DNA of 64,000 nucleotides from Gordionus sp. m RMFG-2023 (GCF_954871325.1 NC_088777.1:52948002-53012001), one strand, 5' to 3'; positions 23,493-35,672 are shown, numbered from the stretch's first letter. Numbers and translations are program-made. Notes: a model not told the origin generated them from the sequence alone.

Positions 23493-23996
23493 TCACCTTA
23501 AAGAGGAGTGAAAGTTTAGGAGATTGGAAATGAAGATTTCGATAGAAATCAGCTGACGGAGGTAGAATCCTTCTTTGAGTTCGCCTGTGATCTGTCTCAT
23601 TTTTTCCCCTAAGGTTTTGATGAAATTAAGGGCCTCACTTTTTATGCCTAAGGTATTGATAACGATCGGTATAAACAATGTATTGGTGCCAGCATTTATG
23701 TTTTTTAAGTTCTGCTTCCATGACAGAAAATGAGTGGTTGTACTTTGCTGCAAAATCGACACATGACACATGTACAAACTTTTAGAAAAATTATTTTAAA
23801 AAACTTTAAAAAGGGAACATGTCTCAGTGGAAAGGAGTAGATGCTTAATAAATTGTGCTGATGAAGGTAGAATCTTTTGGGAACGTCTCTTTTTTTGTAG
23901 ATGGCTTTGATAAAATTGAACTCCTCCTTTCCGATCATCCCTATGGTGGTGAATGGTATAAATTTCTGCTTTTCTAGAGGTTAAACTTCTCTGCAA
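23493..23996 (-). pseudogene. LINE ORF2 C-terminal fragments in tandem
   Basis: Two related segments lie head to tail on the minus strand. At 23540-23690, LFIPIVINTLGIKSEALNFI continues into KTLGEKMRQITGELKEGFYL; at about 23830-23970, KFIPFTTIGMIGKEEFNFIK continues into AIYKKRDVPKRFYLHQHNLL. Both fit the conserved 'IPIVIGALG' tail found after the reverse transcriptase of many animal LINEs. Neither has the polymerase domain, and the second is in a different frame from the first. They are either two decayed copies or one duplicated fragment. Confidence 0.5.
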
Positions 23997-24672
23997 ATTC
24001 AGTTCAAGTGTAGTTCCAGATCAGTGGAAGACCGTTCGCCCAGGGATTAAAGAATCCTTCCAGGCATAGGGCGTTATTAGTTAAAGGCCCACTGATTCAT
24101 GAGTGGATGTATAACATTTTTGAGTGTATCTAATATAATGTTATTAATTAATTTATGGCGAGTTGACTTCCGTGGAGAACTTCCAGCACAAGAATTGTCA
24201 TAGAAAAATAAGTCTAATTTTAGTAAATAAATTTGAGAAACCTTCAAAAAATTTTATTTTATAAAATTTGGTCTTTGCAAAATAATTTCTTTATATAAGT
24301 TTTAAAAAAAAAAGAAGAAGAAGATAAGTGTTACTTTCCTGTAAGTAAAATGAATCTGTTTTTTTTTTAAAAAAAAAAGGTATAATATAAAACTCTAATT
24401 AGTGTTGTTAAACAAACCACCTAACTTTAGTCACCCATATAGCAGCGTAGCCATGGTTTTATCCAAAAATATTTAAATCAATCTTCAAGTTTGAGACTCA
24501 ACTTTAGAAGCTTAATTCATTTTTTTAGGATAAAGGATTGACTAAACCACAATAGAGATGATCAAAATAACAGATTTTAGAAAAAATATAATAAACAACA
24601 TATAAAAAAAATTATTATAATAAGAAGCATTGAAAAATATTTTTTTAACCCAAAATATGCATGATGCATACC
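23997..24672. other. Repeat debris, possible family A MITE trace
   Basis: About 24000-24180 is moderately complex and may be the upstream part of the LINE fragments. At 24408-24530, agtgttgttaaacaaaccac begins a heavily decayed family A-like sequence without a recognisable other end. Confidence 0.35.
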
Positions 24673-24902
24673 TCGTCGGTTTAGAGTTGGAATGCTCCAC
24701 TCAACAATTACAAAATTTTTGAGTTAGAGACGTGTATAATAACTTTATTCATTCCCAAATATACTACATAAAAAAATAAAAACTAGATTTAAAAAAAAAT
24801 ATTAATTTTTGGCCAAAGTTATTGATCTGTCACAGTTGATCAATAAGCTTTTCCTATATTTGATTTTAGGGCAACTGGAGCACTCCAATTCTAGGCCGAT
24901 GA
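24673..24902. mobile_element. MITE, 230 bp, with 27-bp inverted ends
   Basis: The left end tcgtcggtttagagttggaa continues tgctcca; the right end read inverted is tcatcggcctagaattggag then tgctcca. The interior is AT-rich and non-coding. It is the only copy of this family I see in the window. Superfamily not assigned because no clear target duplication is visible. Confidence 0.7.
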
Positions 24903-25967
24903 CCATTGGAAATATATTATTTGAATTAAATTAATAATATATAGGCCTCCTTTAAATCGAGCGTACGATAAATAATAAAATGATACTTGATTTTGTAAAG
25001 AATGATCAAGTAGCAACTATATATTTTTTAAAAAAAGGGAGTCTCCATCTTCTCACCAGGCCAAATTTCTTGGAATTTGAAGAATTTTTCTCCTAATTTT
25101 TTAGAATTCATTTCTCGACAACTTGAAAAATGAAGAATATAAATACAATGTATTCCTTCGCTAAAATAAAATGCTTTTATACAAAAATTCATATCTTCTT
25201 TAATATTGCATATTATGGGTGCCAAAGCCAATCCCTTCCATCCAAGAATCAGTTAATAATAGAATATTTGTCACCTTTAAAAAAAAATGTTAATTTTTTT
25301 ATCAACTCATAAGCTAACGATTTTTTCTAAACAGTCTGATATCTAGCTGCAAACGAACTATTGTTTGCTTAGGATAACAGCACAGCGGTATTCATCTTGC
25401 CGCCCAGTCAAACATCATTCTGGCTTATAAACGGCATTGGTTGTAGATAAATATTTTATCATTTCCCTGCCAGATTTGAGAAATGATTCTTTGCTTTTCA
25501 AAATCTTGTATTTAAAACTCAATTAATATAATATCCAAAATTGAATAAAAGACACCAAGTAATCTATCCGAAGTCATTCAAAATGATGGCACGTACTTTC
25601 GTTTTTCTATTTGTGAATATATTTATTTTAAATAAATAATAAAGAAAAATTGCCCAATTGCATATTGCGTTTGATATATAAACTTAAACACCTTAAAATT
25701 GACAACACTCTTTAATTCGTAGTCATGTAAAAGATCAAAATGTTATATATATAAATTATAAGATAAACTATTCGAATTACAAAATACATACCCCTACACC
25801 TATTAGTGATTGTCATGTATTGATCTATTATTAAATCATTAGTCTAATATTCTTTCCGATTCTCAATTAGGGCCAACAAATTAAATATCTTCTGCCCCAT
25901 TGTTGATCAAATATAAGTTTTAACACGTTTCTTTACCGAACACAATCTTTCAAAGCATGAATTAAAG
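24903..25967. other. Intergenic DNA left of the hAT element
   Basis: Short open frames on both strands at 25028-25312 overlap each other and look like chance. A 18-codon signal-like frame starts at 25583 but has no splice donor. Nothing firm. Confidence 0.35.
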
Positions 25968-26242
25968 GGTATAATTATAGATGTAAAATTCCCGGAAAAA
26001 ATGGTTCAGGGGAAATTTCCCCGGGAAAATTGGGGGAAAAAACGGGAAATAACGGAAAATTAAAAAATAACCACAAAATATACTTTAAACCTTTCAATTT
26101 TTTTTATGGAATAACTTTATTAAATTTGGGGAACTAAGGGAAAATAATATAATTAAACAATAAAGACAAAAATAAATACACTATAAACATCATTTTTTGA
26201 ATAACTTTATTAATTACAAAAAGCATGTATCAGAAATTACAT

Positions 26243-28173
26243 TTAAAATTCTTGGGATGCTAATGAAATAGCATCAATATCTTCATGGGATGAAATTGAA
26301 ATATCATCATTATCACTTGATATTGATAAATCGGAATCTGAACTCTTTTGATGATATCCCGAACTTGATGTATTTGTATGATCCTTTAAATGTATGTTAT
26401 GCCTTATTGATATTAATTAATCGACTCTTTCATTCTTTATTCTATTTCTCGTTTTTGAATGAATTTTTCCAAATGCTGACCAGACTCTTTCTAACGAGGC
26501 ACTTGAGGGTGGTATCGAAAGACATCTTACTGCCACTTGACAAATGGGGTTGATTTGTACACAACCCTTTCCACCATATGAGTGGTTTGGTATGGATTGA
26601 GCTCTCCCATATGCCAGCTCCTTTATAGAAACCTTGTTTTGAACGATATTCTGCTAAATTACCCATAATTTTTCCAATATCGCAATTAATTTGGCCTGAA
26701 ATAATATTTATTATATTTTAAGCTGCTGTTAATTCACGGTCTGTTAATTTCACACCATAATATCGAGGATCCAGAAGATTTGTTGCATAATGATATTCTC
26801 GGCAACAAAATTTCTTTCGTTTTTTAATATGCATCTTAACACTTTTCAAATCATTTTCATTAAAAATAAAAGTTGATGAATTGAGTTTATCTTTTATGTC
26901 CCAAAATATTTCTGGAACGTCAGATAATACCGCTGAATCCGATTCTACAAATATAATTTTCTTATAAATAAATTCCAAAAAGGTCTACAGACTCTAATTT
27001 ATCCCAGTATCCTTCTTTGTCTAATATAATAAGCCTTCTTTGTTTGTTTGTAAATAAACTAGAAGTTGCAATTTCTTGCAAAACTTCCTTATTTTTCACA
27101 ACACTTTGCAACATTATAACAAAACCTCCCCATCTTGTCGGACTTGGAATTTTTAAGGAAGATTTATATCCTTTCAATATTTGCCTTTCTTTAAAAGTTG
27201 CTAATAAAATACCATGAAATTTTATATATTTAATTATTTGCTTGGTTTTTTTGATGATCTTTTCAATAAAAGGTATTTGGCATAAATCTTTAATAAGCAG
27301 ATTCAACCCATGTGCGGCACATCCAAAGCATTTAATATAATTATATTTTGCCTTAACAAGACTCCAGGCCTTTTTTATATCCTTTGCATTATCAGTTACT
27401 AGTGAGATAAATTTTTGACAACCAATTTCTTCTATTACCTTGATCAACTCAGATGCGATATATTCACCAGTGTGAGCACTGGAACCTGTGTCAATGGATT
27501 TAAAAAAAATTGGTTCTGGAGTCATTATTATAAAATTAATAATGGACTCTCCGCGAATATTTGTCCAGCCATCGCTTATGAGAGTAAAATCTTTTAAATT
27601 ATTGAATTTATTGTTAATAATATTTTTCACTTTAATATATTCAAAATCTAGTAATGTTTTACTAATTGCATGTCTAGAAGGAATTTTATAGGCTGGACGC
27701 ATTAATTTTAAAAAATTGATGAAATATTTATTTTCAACTAAAAAAGGGCAATTTGACATAAAAATAGTCAATGCCAAAGCACTGTCAAGTTGCGTTTGAT
27801 TTTGTTCGGTTATAGTGTTAAAAAAAATTTTAATTTTAGATGTGCCAGCATTAAAATTATTGGTATTTTCTTTAAAAGTATTTAGAATGATTTTATTTAT
27901 GTTTTTTTGGGATATAATTTTATTAGGATTACTGGAATCTGGTAAACATACTACAACATCCTCTTCAGTAGAATTATTATTATCACGATCAACTTCATTA
28001 AATTGTAAACTGTTAATATACCCTTGACATTTTTTGATATGCTGAGACATCTTTGTTGAATTTGGGAAATTATATGTTAATTGACAATATTTGCATATTG
28101 ATATATATCCTTTCTTGTTATTAGCTCTATCTTTAATAAAATGTTTCCAGATATTGGAAGATTTCCGAGGCAT
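26243..28173 (-). pseudogene. hAT transposase, BED finger and DUF659, decayed
   Basis: Cut-and-paste transposase of the hAT superfamily. The 403-codon opening frame (28173 to 26962) starts MPRKSSNIWKHF with a BED-type zinc finger (C27, C30, H45, C49). It then carries a DUF659/RNase H-like core (SDGWTNIRGESIINF, LVTDNAKDIKKAW, CFGCAAHGLNLLIKDL). The rest is readable but broken. There is a frame change near 26975, then HYATNLLDPRYYGVKLTDRE with a stop at 26718-26720 and on in the same frame to WWKGLCTNQPHLSS. A further frame change leads to the hAT dimerisation motif SIPPSSASLERVWSAFGKIH (about 26440-26530), and a last one to an acidic tail ending at 26243. About four breaks in all: once complete, now inactive. 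Confidence 0.88.
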
Positions 28174-28314
28174 CTATATAATATTGCAATCATATTAATT
28201 TAAATTAAACATCAATAAATCATTATACCAGTTATATAGTATGATTAAAATATATTAAACATCATAAATCATTATATCAGTTATATAGTATGATTAACAT
28301 ATAATGATACTTAT

Positions 28315-29909
28315 AGTGAGCACAAATTGAGCGTTGCAACTCTCCGTTTTAAAAGATAATATGGTAGAGTGCAGCTTGGATTTTTTTACGGCAAACGTTA
28401 ATAAAAAAGCAAACTGGTTAGATTTTTTCTATGCTTTTTTAATTTTGCGCTAAAATTTAAAAATGGATACAAATTGTAGGTATAATTTATTTCATATATT
28501 AATTGATATTTATATAATTTTAGAAATGATTATTTATATAATTTTGGAATTTATATTTATATATATTTAGGATACATATTATAATTTTAGAAGGGATGAT
28601 AAGGTTACTAAAAAATTTTGTACCTTACTGGAAGCTCAACAAATGGTCTGGAGCCAGCAGCGTCCAGACCATAAGAATTCTATATTAGTATTAGATGGTT
28701 TATTAACCAGTAGTTTAAGGTAAATATATATAAATAATGATAAATTATATTTTTAATAGCTTGGGGATGGAATTTCCATTGCATGATACAACTGTAGCAT
28801 GCATAAAGAAGTTGCAAAACTTTAAAGACCAAGATAATTGTGCAAGGTTTCAGGAGCTTCTGGCTCTAAACTCTCATACAGATGGTATGATTACATTAAG
28901 TTCATGGAGCCAACAATAGAGGATAGTTTTAGTCCTAAATAAATTATACCAAAGGAAGGCAAGTTGGTTAAAATTAAATGCATTGTTGGATATATTGACT
29001 CTTTTGGAAAGGGTGCCTTGAGAGCCAGTAAAAGTTATATTTATTATAAATTTAACATTATTATAGAATGTTTCTCTATAAAATATAAATCAAACAAATA
29101 TTTTTTCAAAAATGAAGTATATCTCCATTGTATTATACTTTAATGGAAAATTGAATTGTGGCCTCCAAATTCAACAGATATACCTGCAAATCAAACCTCA
29201 TTATTTAATGAAATTATATCTATGAAAAATGATTTGTTTTTTTTTGTAATTCTATTTATTTATATATAATAAAGTTATATTATTCCATATTCTAGTGTCC
29301 GTTTTTGAAAAATATATTTAAAATTATTTTATTAAATAAGACATTTAATACTTTTATTATGGTGTAAATTTTCATAATTAAAGATTGAAAAATGTAATTA
29401 AAATTATTTTGTAAAATATATATAAATAAGCAACTATTCAAATTTTATTTAGCAATTATTAGATAGATTTAATCAAATTATATCATAAATTTGAAATTTG
29501 ATTAGAAATATTTCTAAATCTATTTATTTTTATATCTAGTGTCTTGAAAAAAATATAAAATATATAAATATGCAAACTATTCAAAATTTATTTCACATTT
29601 TTATTAAAATATATAGATTATTATAAATATATAAATTAAGGTAAGATAAACAAAGAAACATTTATATACATATGTTTTGCATCCAAGGCCACAAAAAAAT
29701 TTGAAAACCCTGATTGAATCATAAATTCTTAGGAAATTTTAATAAACAAATATAATTAAACTTCCTTATTTTACCTTAAGGTAGGATATAAACTCTTTTT
29801 GTTTAAGAAATTATAAAAAAAACTTTAATAAAAAACATACTGCTTTCAATCTAAACAAAGATGCGTTACATTAACAAACATACTGCAAACGCTCAATTTG
29901 TGCGCACTA
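28315..29909. mobile_element. Harbinger-like element nested in the hAT element
   Basis: The ends TAGTGAGCACAAATTGAGCG and, inverted, TAGTGCGCACAAATTGAGCG match closely and are flanked by TTA on both sides (28312-28314, 29910-29912), the PIF/Harbinger duplication. Length is 1595 bp. It sits upstream of the hAT transposase start, so it inserted into that element's 5' region. Inside is one possible spliced frame but no DDE transposase. Confidence 0.82.
28580..28919 (+). CDS. Possible two-exon frame inside the Harbinger-like element
   Basis: About 28597-28718 reads DKVTKKFCTLLEAQQMVWSQ and on to VLDGLLTSSL. A donor gtaaatata and acceptor ttttaatag at 28756 would join it in frame to LGMEFPLHDTTVACIKKLQN and on to a TAG at 28917-28919. 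Mobile elements of this class often carry a second, DNA-binding gene, but I do not recognise this protein; it could also be a captured host fragment. Its start is not fixed; an ATG at 28463 with an extra intron is one option. Confidence 0.35.
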
Positions 29910-30470
29910 TTATATATCAAATCTAAATATATCATTAATTATTAATAATTCTATAATATATCACATTAATATTATGTATGAGAATATAATGTGAAACATT
30001 TTACCTTTATTTTTGTACTTTTAAAATTATAGATTTGAAAAATTGCACTCAATGATTGCACTAATAAAAAAAATAAGTTTAAAGACTCACGAGGAAAATA
30101 AAAATTATTTATAAATTAAATTATAAATCATAATTATTGAAATAAAATATTATATTTTATAAAATATAAATCATAATTTTTGCAAATAAATAATATATTT
30201 ATATTAAGGGAAAATTCGGGAAATTTCCCGGGAAAATATGAATATTCCCGGGAAATTTCCCCACCTTTACATCTCTAGGTATAATACGCAATTTTATGGC
30301 ATTGAGTATCAATTATAGCAAATTTCTTAATGATTAATAATTCGGTTTGTGTTATAATAAGGATATGAACTTTTAAAAATGCGTATTCTTAGAAATCAGG
30401 AAGATAATAATATGGTTAAATAATATCTGATTTTTTTAATAAAAAAATAGGGAGGGTGATGTGAAGCGCT

Positions 30471-32407
30471 TAGGGGCGTCACTAGCCTTTACAATCTCAG
30501 GGGGCTCAAAAAAAATTGAAAGGGGGCTTCGCCCCCATACCTTATCCGGCCCTCTACCGAGTTTTATATTAATATATTATACTTTATTAATATAGGCTAA
30601 CTCTGAACAATTATTCTGAATTTCATATTTTGTCATTTATTAATTATATTATGCATACAAAATAAACTAGCATATAAATAAATAAAACAATATGTAAGAC
30701 ATTTCTAAAAATAATATTTTTTAATACAAAATCTATTTATTACAGTATAAAATATTTTCTATTGCTGATAAAAAAAAAATTTTGCGTCTAAAAAATTACA
30801 AGTGATAAAAAATATAAATTAATTCATACATATGCCTCAATTGATAATGGTTTTTAAAAACCACATATATAATATGATTCTTAGCAACTTACATTGACAA
30901 AAGGTCATTAACTAATATAACTCTCTTACCATTTTAGACAATGTTTTATAGAATGAACTATAGGCCTAGCCAAATCAATAATTCTTGAAGATGAGAATAT
31001 AAACGACCAATCCAAATCTTAAAACTATTAAGTGGTTAGAGCTTCCTTTTAGATGACATGATGGTAGCTAGATAAGTAATCGATAAAATTATTGTGAGAT
31101 ATTAAATTTCTAAAAGATTATCATCCATTTTATATGATAATATATAAACGACTACACAGTGACCATTATTGTTTATCTAAAATATGCAAACATATGCTCT
31201 CAGCTAAGCCGCTGTAGTAATAATCTTAAATTACATAGCAACACAAATAATAGATGCTGGTTAATTTGCACCATGACACTCACGATGTAAACTAGTATCA
31301 GAATTTATTATGTTGAATAAATTGATAAAATAAAAACACTAAAAATCTTTGGAAGAAATAATTGTGCAAATATATTTAAGCCTTGAGTTATTTACACGCC
31401 AAGGATGCCATGAAATATTTTGGAACTATAAAATAAGGACCAGAATGATATGATGAAACAATTAAGATTTTATATATTGCCGCACCACCTCTAGTTGGTA
31501 TATTATATCTTAAAATAATAGTAGTTTATAAAAATAACAAAAATATACTTATATTAAAAATTTAACTCAAAGCTGTTTTTTGAAAAAGGAAAAAAAACAA
31601 AAGAAAAGAAATCAAATTTATTACATCTATTGTAAGATGAATAATAAAATATATAATTTTTAAAATTATTTATAACTAAATAGGTGGCGTTAAATACTTG
31701 AAAGCAAATTGTTACTATATTTATTATCAAAAGCATTTATTAGTAAAATTCAATATAATATTAGCTGTATTATATTATAACTCTCAAATACGTCTATAAA
31801 AGTGGCATTTTATCTAATATTTTATAAACAACTGTATATAATAGAGGATAATAAACTATATGTCTACTTACTTTTTATTATACTTATTTGGACCTTGAAA
31901 ATATATTTAGGAATAGGTATGATAATAAAATTTTAAAATAAATACAGTTAATTAGTCATTTTGAACTCTGCTAATTACAATATTAAATATTTTAGTTTTC
32001 AATTAATAAATGATTATATTTATTTAATTAGGGTTATAAAATAATTTAAATAATAATAGTCAATTAAGCTTCAACTGTTAATGCTAATTAATATTTAGTG
32101 AGTGATATTGATATTCTATTTTTAACACAAAATTTGACTGCTAGCTGACATAGTGAAAATATAATTTATATGTATTAATTTAATCTAATATTTAAAATAG
32201 TATTCATTTAATATATATTTAGATAGTCTTATTAATTTTTAAATAATAAAATTAAATCTATATTTTACTTAATAGAATTATAAAAGAAATCTAAAAATAT
32301 TTATTTTTGGATCAAGGGGTTAAGATTCCATAAAATATTGCTTCAAGAGGCTATACAAATTTTCCAGGGGGCTCGAGCCCCTGCGCCTCCCCCTAGCGAC
32401 GCCAGTG
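30471..32407. mobile_element. Non-autonomous hAT element with perfect 8-bp duplication
   Basis: Starts taggggcgtcactag and ends ctagcgacgccagtg, inverted with respect to each other, between two copies of GAAGCGCT (30463-30470, 32408-32415). Inside the ends are GC-rich hairpin words agggggcttcgccccc and agggggctcgagcccc. The 1937-bp interior is AT-rich with no transposase. Confidence 0.88.
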
Positions 32408-32454
32408 GAAGCGCTATATTCGAACTTTTATTTGTGAGTTTATATTATATAAAT

Positions 32455-33503
32455 CAGAGACCTGCAGAGGCACCATTTGCACGGCCCGGCCCGGTTTTAA
32501 ATTTTTAGGCCCGGATATTTAAAAAAAAATTTTTACGGCCCGGCCCGGATTTAAAAATTTAAAGCCCGGCCCGGATATTTAAAAAAAAAATTCAGGCCCT
32601 TCTCGGAATTTTTTAAAATTATATTCTACCTGGTATATACAAAAATTCAGGAGGTATTTTACCATATTTTTCAGCGAGTATTATCGCTTATTATTTAAAA
32701 AATACATGTAAAAAGCTAATATTTTGAGAATATTATATTGAATTTATAAAAATTATAAAACTGTTATTTATAAAAATGGATATTTTGAGCATATACTATA
32801 TTTTATATTGCATTTATAAAAATAAAACTAATATTCATAAAAACGGTAATAATATTTTGAGCATATACTATATTTTATATTGCAATTAAAAAAAATAAAA
32901 CTAATATTTAATTTATAAAAATGAAAAATATTTTGAGAATATATTATATTGTATTTAATTTACTATTAATTTATAAAATAAAAATAAATCGCTATTTAAT
33001 AAAATGCATGTATAATAAATAGTATTTTGAAAATATAATCTAATTGCAAAATATTAATATAATTTATTTTATAATATAAATTTTTAACAAAAGAAGATAA
33101 TTATATTCCTTTATTTGATTGTTTTGGTAAAATATGTTGTAAAAATTTAGATATGAATTATAAAAAAATATATTAATACTTTGAATAAATTTGCAGGAAA
33201 TTAATAATTAGATCGATCTGTGGGTGTTAGGTAGTGTTAACCATCACCCAATATTATATTAATCATAACTATAATATAATATAATCTAATATCCATTAAC
33301 TCATAATGTAAAAATTTTTATAAAAAATATTAAGGCCCGGCCCGGCCCGGGTTTAACAATCTTAGGCCCCGTCCGGATATATTAAAAAAAAAATTTAGGC
33401 CGGCCGGATGTGTTAAAAAAAAATTTTTAGGCCCGGCCCGGTTCGGATATGTTTAAAAAATTTAAAATACGGCCGGGCTTAGGGCCGGGCCTGCAGGTCT
33501 CTG
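32455..33503. mobile_element. Non-autonomous hAT element, GC-rich subterminal repeats
   Basis: Starts CAGAGACCTGCAG and ends CTGCAGGTCTCTG, perfect inverted ends with the hAT CAGAG form, between perfect copies of ATATAAAT (32447-32454, 33504-33511). Repeated ggcccggcccgg words occupy about 150 bp at each side around an AT-rich core. Same family as 3364-3897; truncated relatives are at 18095, 53206 and 59990. Confidence 0.92.
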
Positions 33504-33511
33504 ATATAAAT

Positions 33512-34062
33512 TATAAAATTGCTTCAGTATATATCAGAGAAAAATAATTATTATTTCTTAAATCTTAGTGAGGAATGATACGAGACTCAACATCCAAGGC
33601 TTCTAATATGTCTGAATCTGATTTTTGCAAAATTTAGAAATATTTGAATACATTGATAATAATTTTAAAAATATAAGCATACAAAAAATTGTATCAATTG
33701 ATAAAAAACCCATTTTCTTTCACCATATCATCGTGATCTATATTTAGAGGTATTATGATTGTAGAGAAATTCATTTATACTGCCTGCATCGATCTGATGT
33801 GGAATCCCAATCGTGGGAAAGGCATAAATATTTTTACATGTTAAACCTAATTTTAAGTGCAACCAAACAAATTTGTTCGAATTATTAACAGAACTTGTCG
33901 TTAAAAATTTTTAGTATGAATTTATTTAGCCCGTTAAATGTTCTAGAGTGCCCAGCTAACAATTTGTGATTTTTTTTAGAAATTCTCGATTCGGCCCACT
34001 TCCCGGTGTTCTAGGCTTTCGCACGTGCCTGGCTTTTCAGATCTTTAGTGTATAATTCTGTT
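33512..34062. other. Intergenic DNA, coding-like patch on minus strand
   Basis: About 33940-34050 (minus) has two overlapping open pieces, SEKPGTCESLEHREVGRIEN and KARHVRKPRTPGSGPNREFL, which I cannot assign. The rest is AT-rich. Confidence 0.3.
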
Positions 34063-34560
34063 GCGTAGCTACAAGAGGAGGGGGGGGTCGGGTTTGGACT
34101 GCCCCCCCCCCCCAGAGCAAAATTTTCTTTAGATTATACGTTCAAAAGACTTAAAAGTGACTTTATATCAAATAAATACCATGAATATTTTTCTGGTTTT
34201 GATGTTAAAATTAGTTTTGTTAATGGCTCAATTTGAGCCGATATAGCTACCTCAATATATTAGCCAGAAAATTATGCAAGCCTGAAAATTTTGCTCATGG
34301 ATGAAACAAAGGTTTACACATTATTCGTAAATCTCTAGGCTTGAACAATATTTTTTGGCTAAAATATTGAATTAGTTGTTTATAAAATCGGCACAAATCG
34401 AGCTGATTAACAATACTAATTAAAATAATCAATAATTCTAGGACTTTTATATTATAATAAAACAAATATGATTTTTAAGATAAACCCGGCCGAAGGCCCG
34501 TCAAAAGGGTCGAAGGCCCGTTAAAGGGCCTCCCAGGGAAAATTCCTAGCTACACCACTG
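34063..34560. mobile_element. Probable hAT MITE carrying a nested family A MITE
   Basis: Left ctgttgcgtagctacaagag followed by a G8 run, and right aattcctagctacaccactg, are inverted relatives of the common hAT end CAGTGGTGTAGCTAG. Between them lie C- and G-rich tracts (gaaggcccgttaaagggcc). A family A MITE occupies about 34215-34418. The expected 8-bp duplication is not preserved, so the left boundary is uncertain. Confidence 0.5.
34215..34418. mobile_element. MITE family A copy
   Basis: Words in order: aatggctcaatttgagccga, ctcaatatattagccagaaa, aaaggtttacacatt, ctaggcttgaacaatatttt, ttggctaaaatattgaatta, cggcacaaatcgagc and an end attaacaatacta. The interior half is inverted relative to other copies, so the element is close to palindromic. 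Confidence 0.8.
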
Positions 34561-34801
34561 ACACATTTAGCCATTTATAAATATTGCAAATCTTTCCTGC
34601 ACTCCTGAAAAACGTTCCTTCGCAATTGCCCATCATACACTTAACAACACCTGTAACATTTATTGAATTAATGCTTAGAGTATTTCGTGTTTTTGGTGTC
34701 ATATCATTGCAGTTGATCAGCATTTGGAAGAAAAAATTTTCATATGCTGCTTTGATTTTTTTGTATTTTAATCCGGAAGAGCGAAAGGGGAATTTTAATG
34801 G
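34550..34801 (-). CDS. Unrecognised open frame, at least 57 residues
   Basis: The minus strand is open from 34801 to a TAG at 34550-34552. The first ATG (34721-34723) gives 57 residues including MTPKTRNTLSINSINVTGVV and KCMMGNCEGTFFRSAGKICN; the upstream in-frame part SGLKYKKIKAAYENFFFQ also looks coding. The stop lies within the terminal sequence of the adjoining hAT MITE, so the original reading frame was probably cut short by that insertion. Three cysteines, no signal peptide. Family unknown. Confidence 0.35.
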   Translation of the reverse strand, partial: PLKFPFRSSGLKYKKIKAAYENFFFQMLINCNDMTPKTRNTLSINSINVTGVVKCMMGNCEGTFFRSAGKICNIYKWLNVSVV

Positions 34802-34804
34802 TTA

Positions 34805-35672
34805 GATTTTAAAAAATATAATACTCGGCTCACAAATTTCATTTTATTTTAACTTAATAAATAATTATATTTAATAAGGAATGATAGAATAAAATTTTTA
34901 AAATGTTGAAAAAATATTTCAAATTTATATTTAAAAAAAAAAATATTTTAGGTTCTATTTCTTTAGAAAACTTGAGTCCCTAGCACTATCTGGTTGTTTA
35001 AAGTTGGAAAGATATGAGTTAGGGGTTAGATTTTTTAATAGAATTTAATCCTTTTATAATATGTTACACTTAACAAGTTATATTATTAAATATAAACGAA
35101 TAGATTTAAATAATCAGCTGTTAATTGGGAATTTCCTTGAGTTGGACATAGGATTTTGCTAAGGGGGTGGGCACTCTTAGGTAAGTTTTTTCCCGTAAAT
35201 TATATTGGAGATCTTTAGGACCACTTATTGAATGTTTTTTCCAAAAATTTTGAATCATAGTCGTTATTTTAAAAAGTTATTAACTTCTAATAATTTGTCG
35301 TTAAAATTCTTGTAGAGTGATATATTGTATAAGTCAACACAAAGTTTATATAAAAAAAAATCCAAATTAAATAGCACAATGGTGAAATATAATATAAAAT
35401 GATAAGAATAAGGAAGAAAAAATAATTAGTCTAGCGAAGATCTGTGGAAAAGACTGCTATTGAAACTTTGAGAATTAGATTTAAGGATAGCTATAGTCAG
35501 TCTCTGTCTAAGGGTATATTTTAAGAGGGGGTGGAGGTTGTATGCCTCCCCTTTGGTTAAGCTCCTAAGTTGGATCTGTGGACCATAATCGTATCATTCT
35601 TATTTATTAAATTCTGATTTGTGAACCAATCAAATTATAATATGTCAATCATAATATTTCGAAAATTTTAAA
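34805..35672. other. Intergenic DNA upstream of the ATP synthase gene
   Basis: AT-rich with G-rich patches at 35160 (aagggggtgggcactcttag) and 35525 (gagggggtggaggttgta), likely repeat debris. No gene seen. Confidence 0.4.

Larger units (their letters stand above)
25976..30277 (-). mobile_element. hAT transposon with both ends and 8-bp target duplication
   Basis: The element starts TATAGATGTAAA and ends with the inverted form TTTACATCTCTA. It is flanked on both sides by GGTATAAT (25968-25975 and 30278-30285), a perfect 8-bp duplication as made by hAT transposases. Just inside each end are the palindromic words ggggaaatttccccgggaaa and gggaaatttcccgggaaaat. It is 4302 bp long, carrying a decayed transposase on the minus strand and a second, nested element upstream of that gene. 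Confidence 0.92.

Noticed and set aside
26290-26553. 87-codon plus-strand frame
   Set aside because: Opposite the C-terminal part of the hAT transposase (dimerisation motif and acidic tail), so a shadow.
27017-28027. Several plus-strand frames of 60-70 codons
   Set aside because: They lie opposite the hAT transposase, whose minus-strand frame carries recognisable domains; these are shadows.
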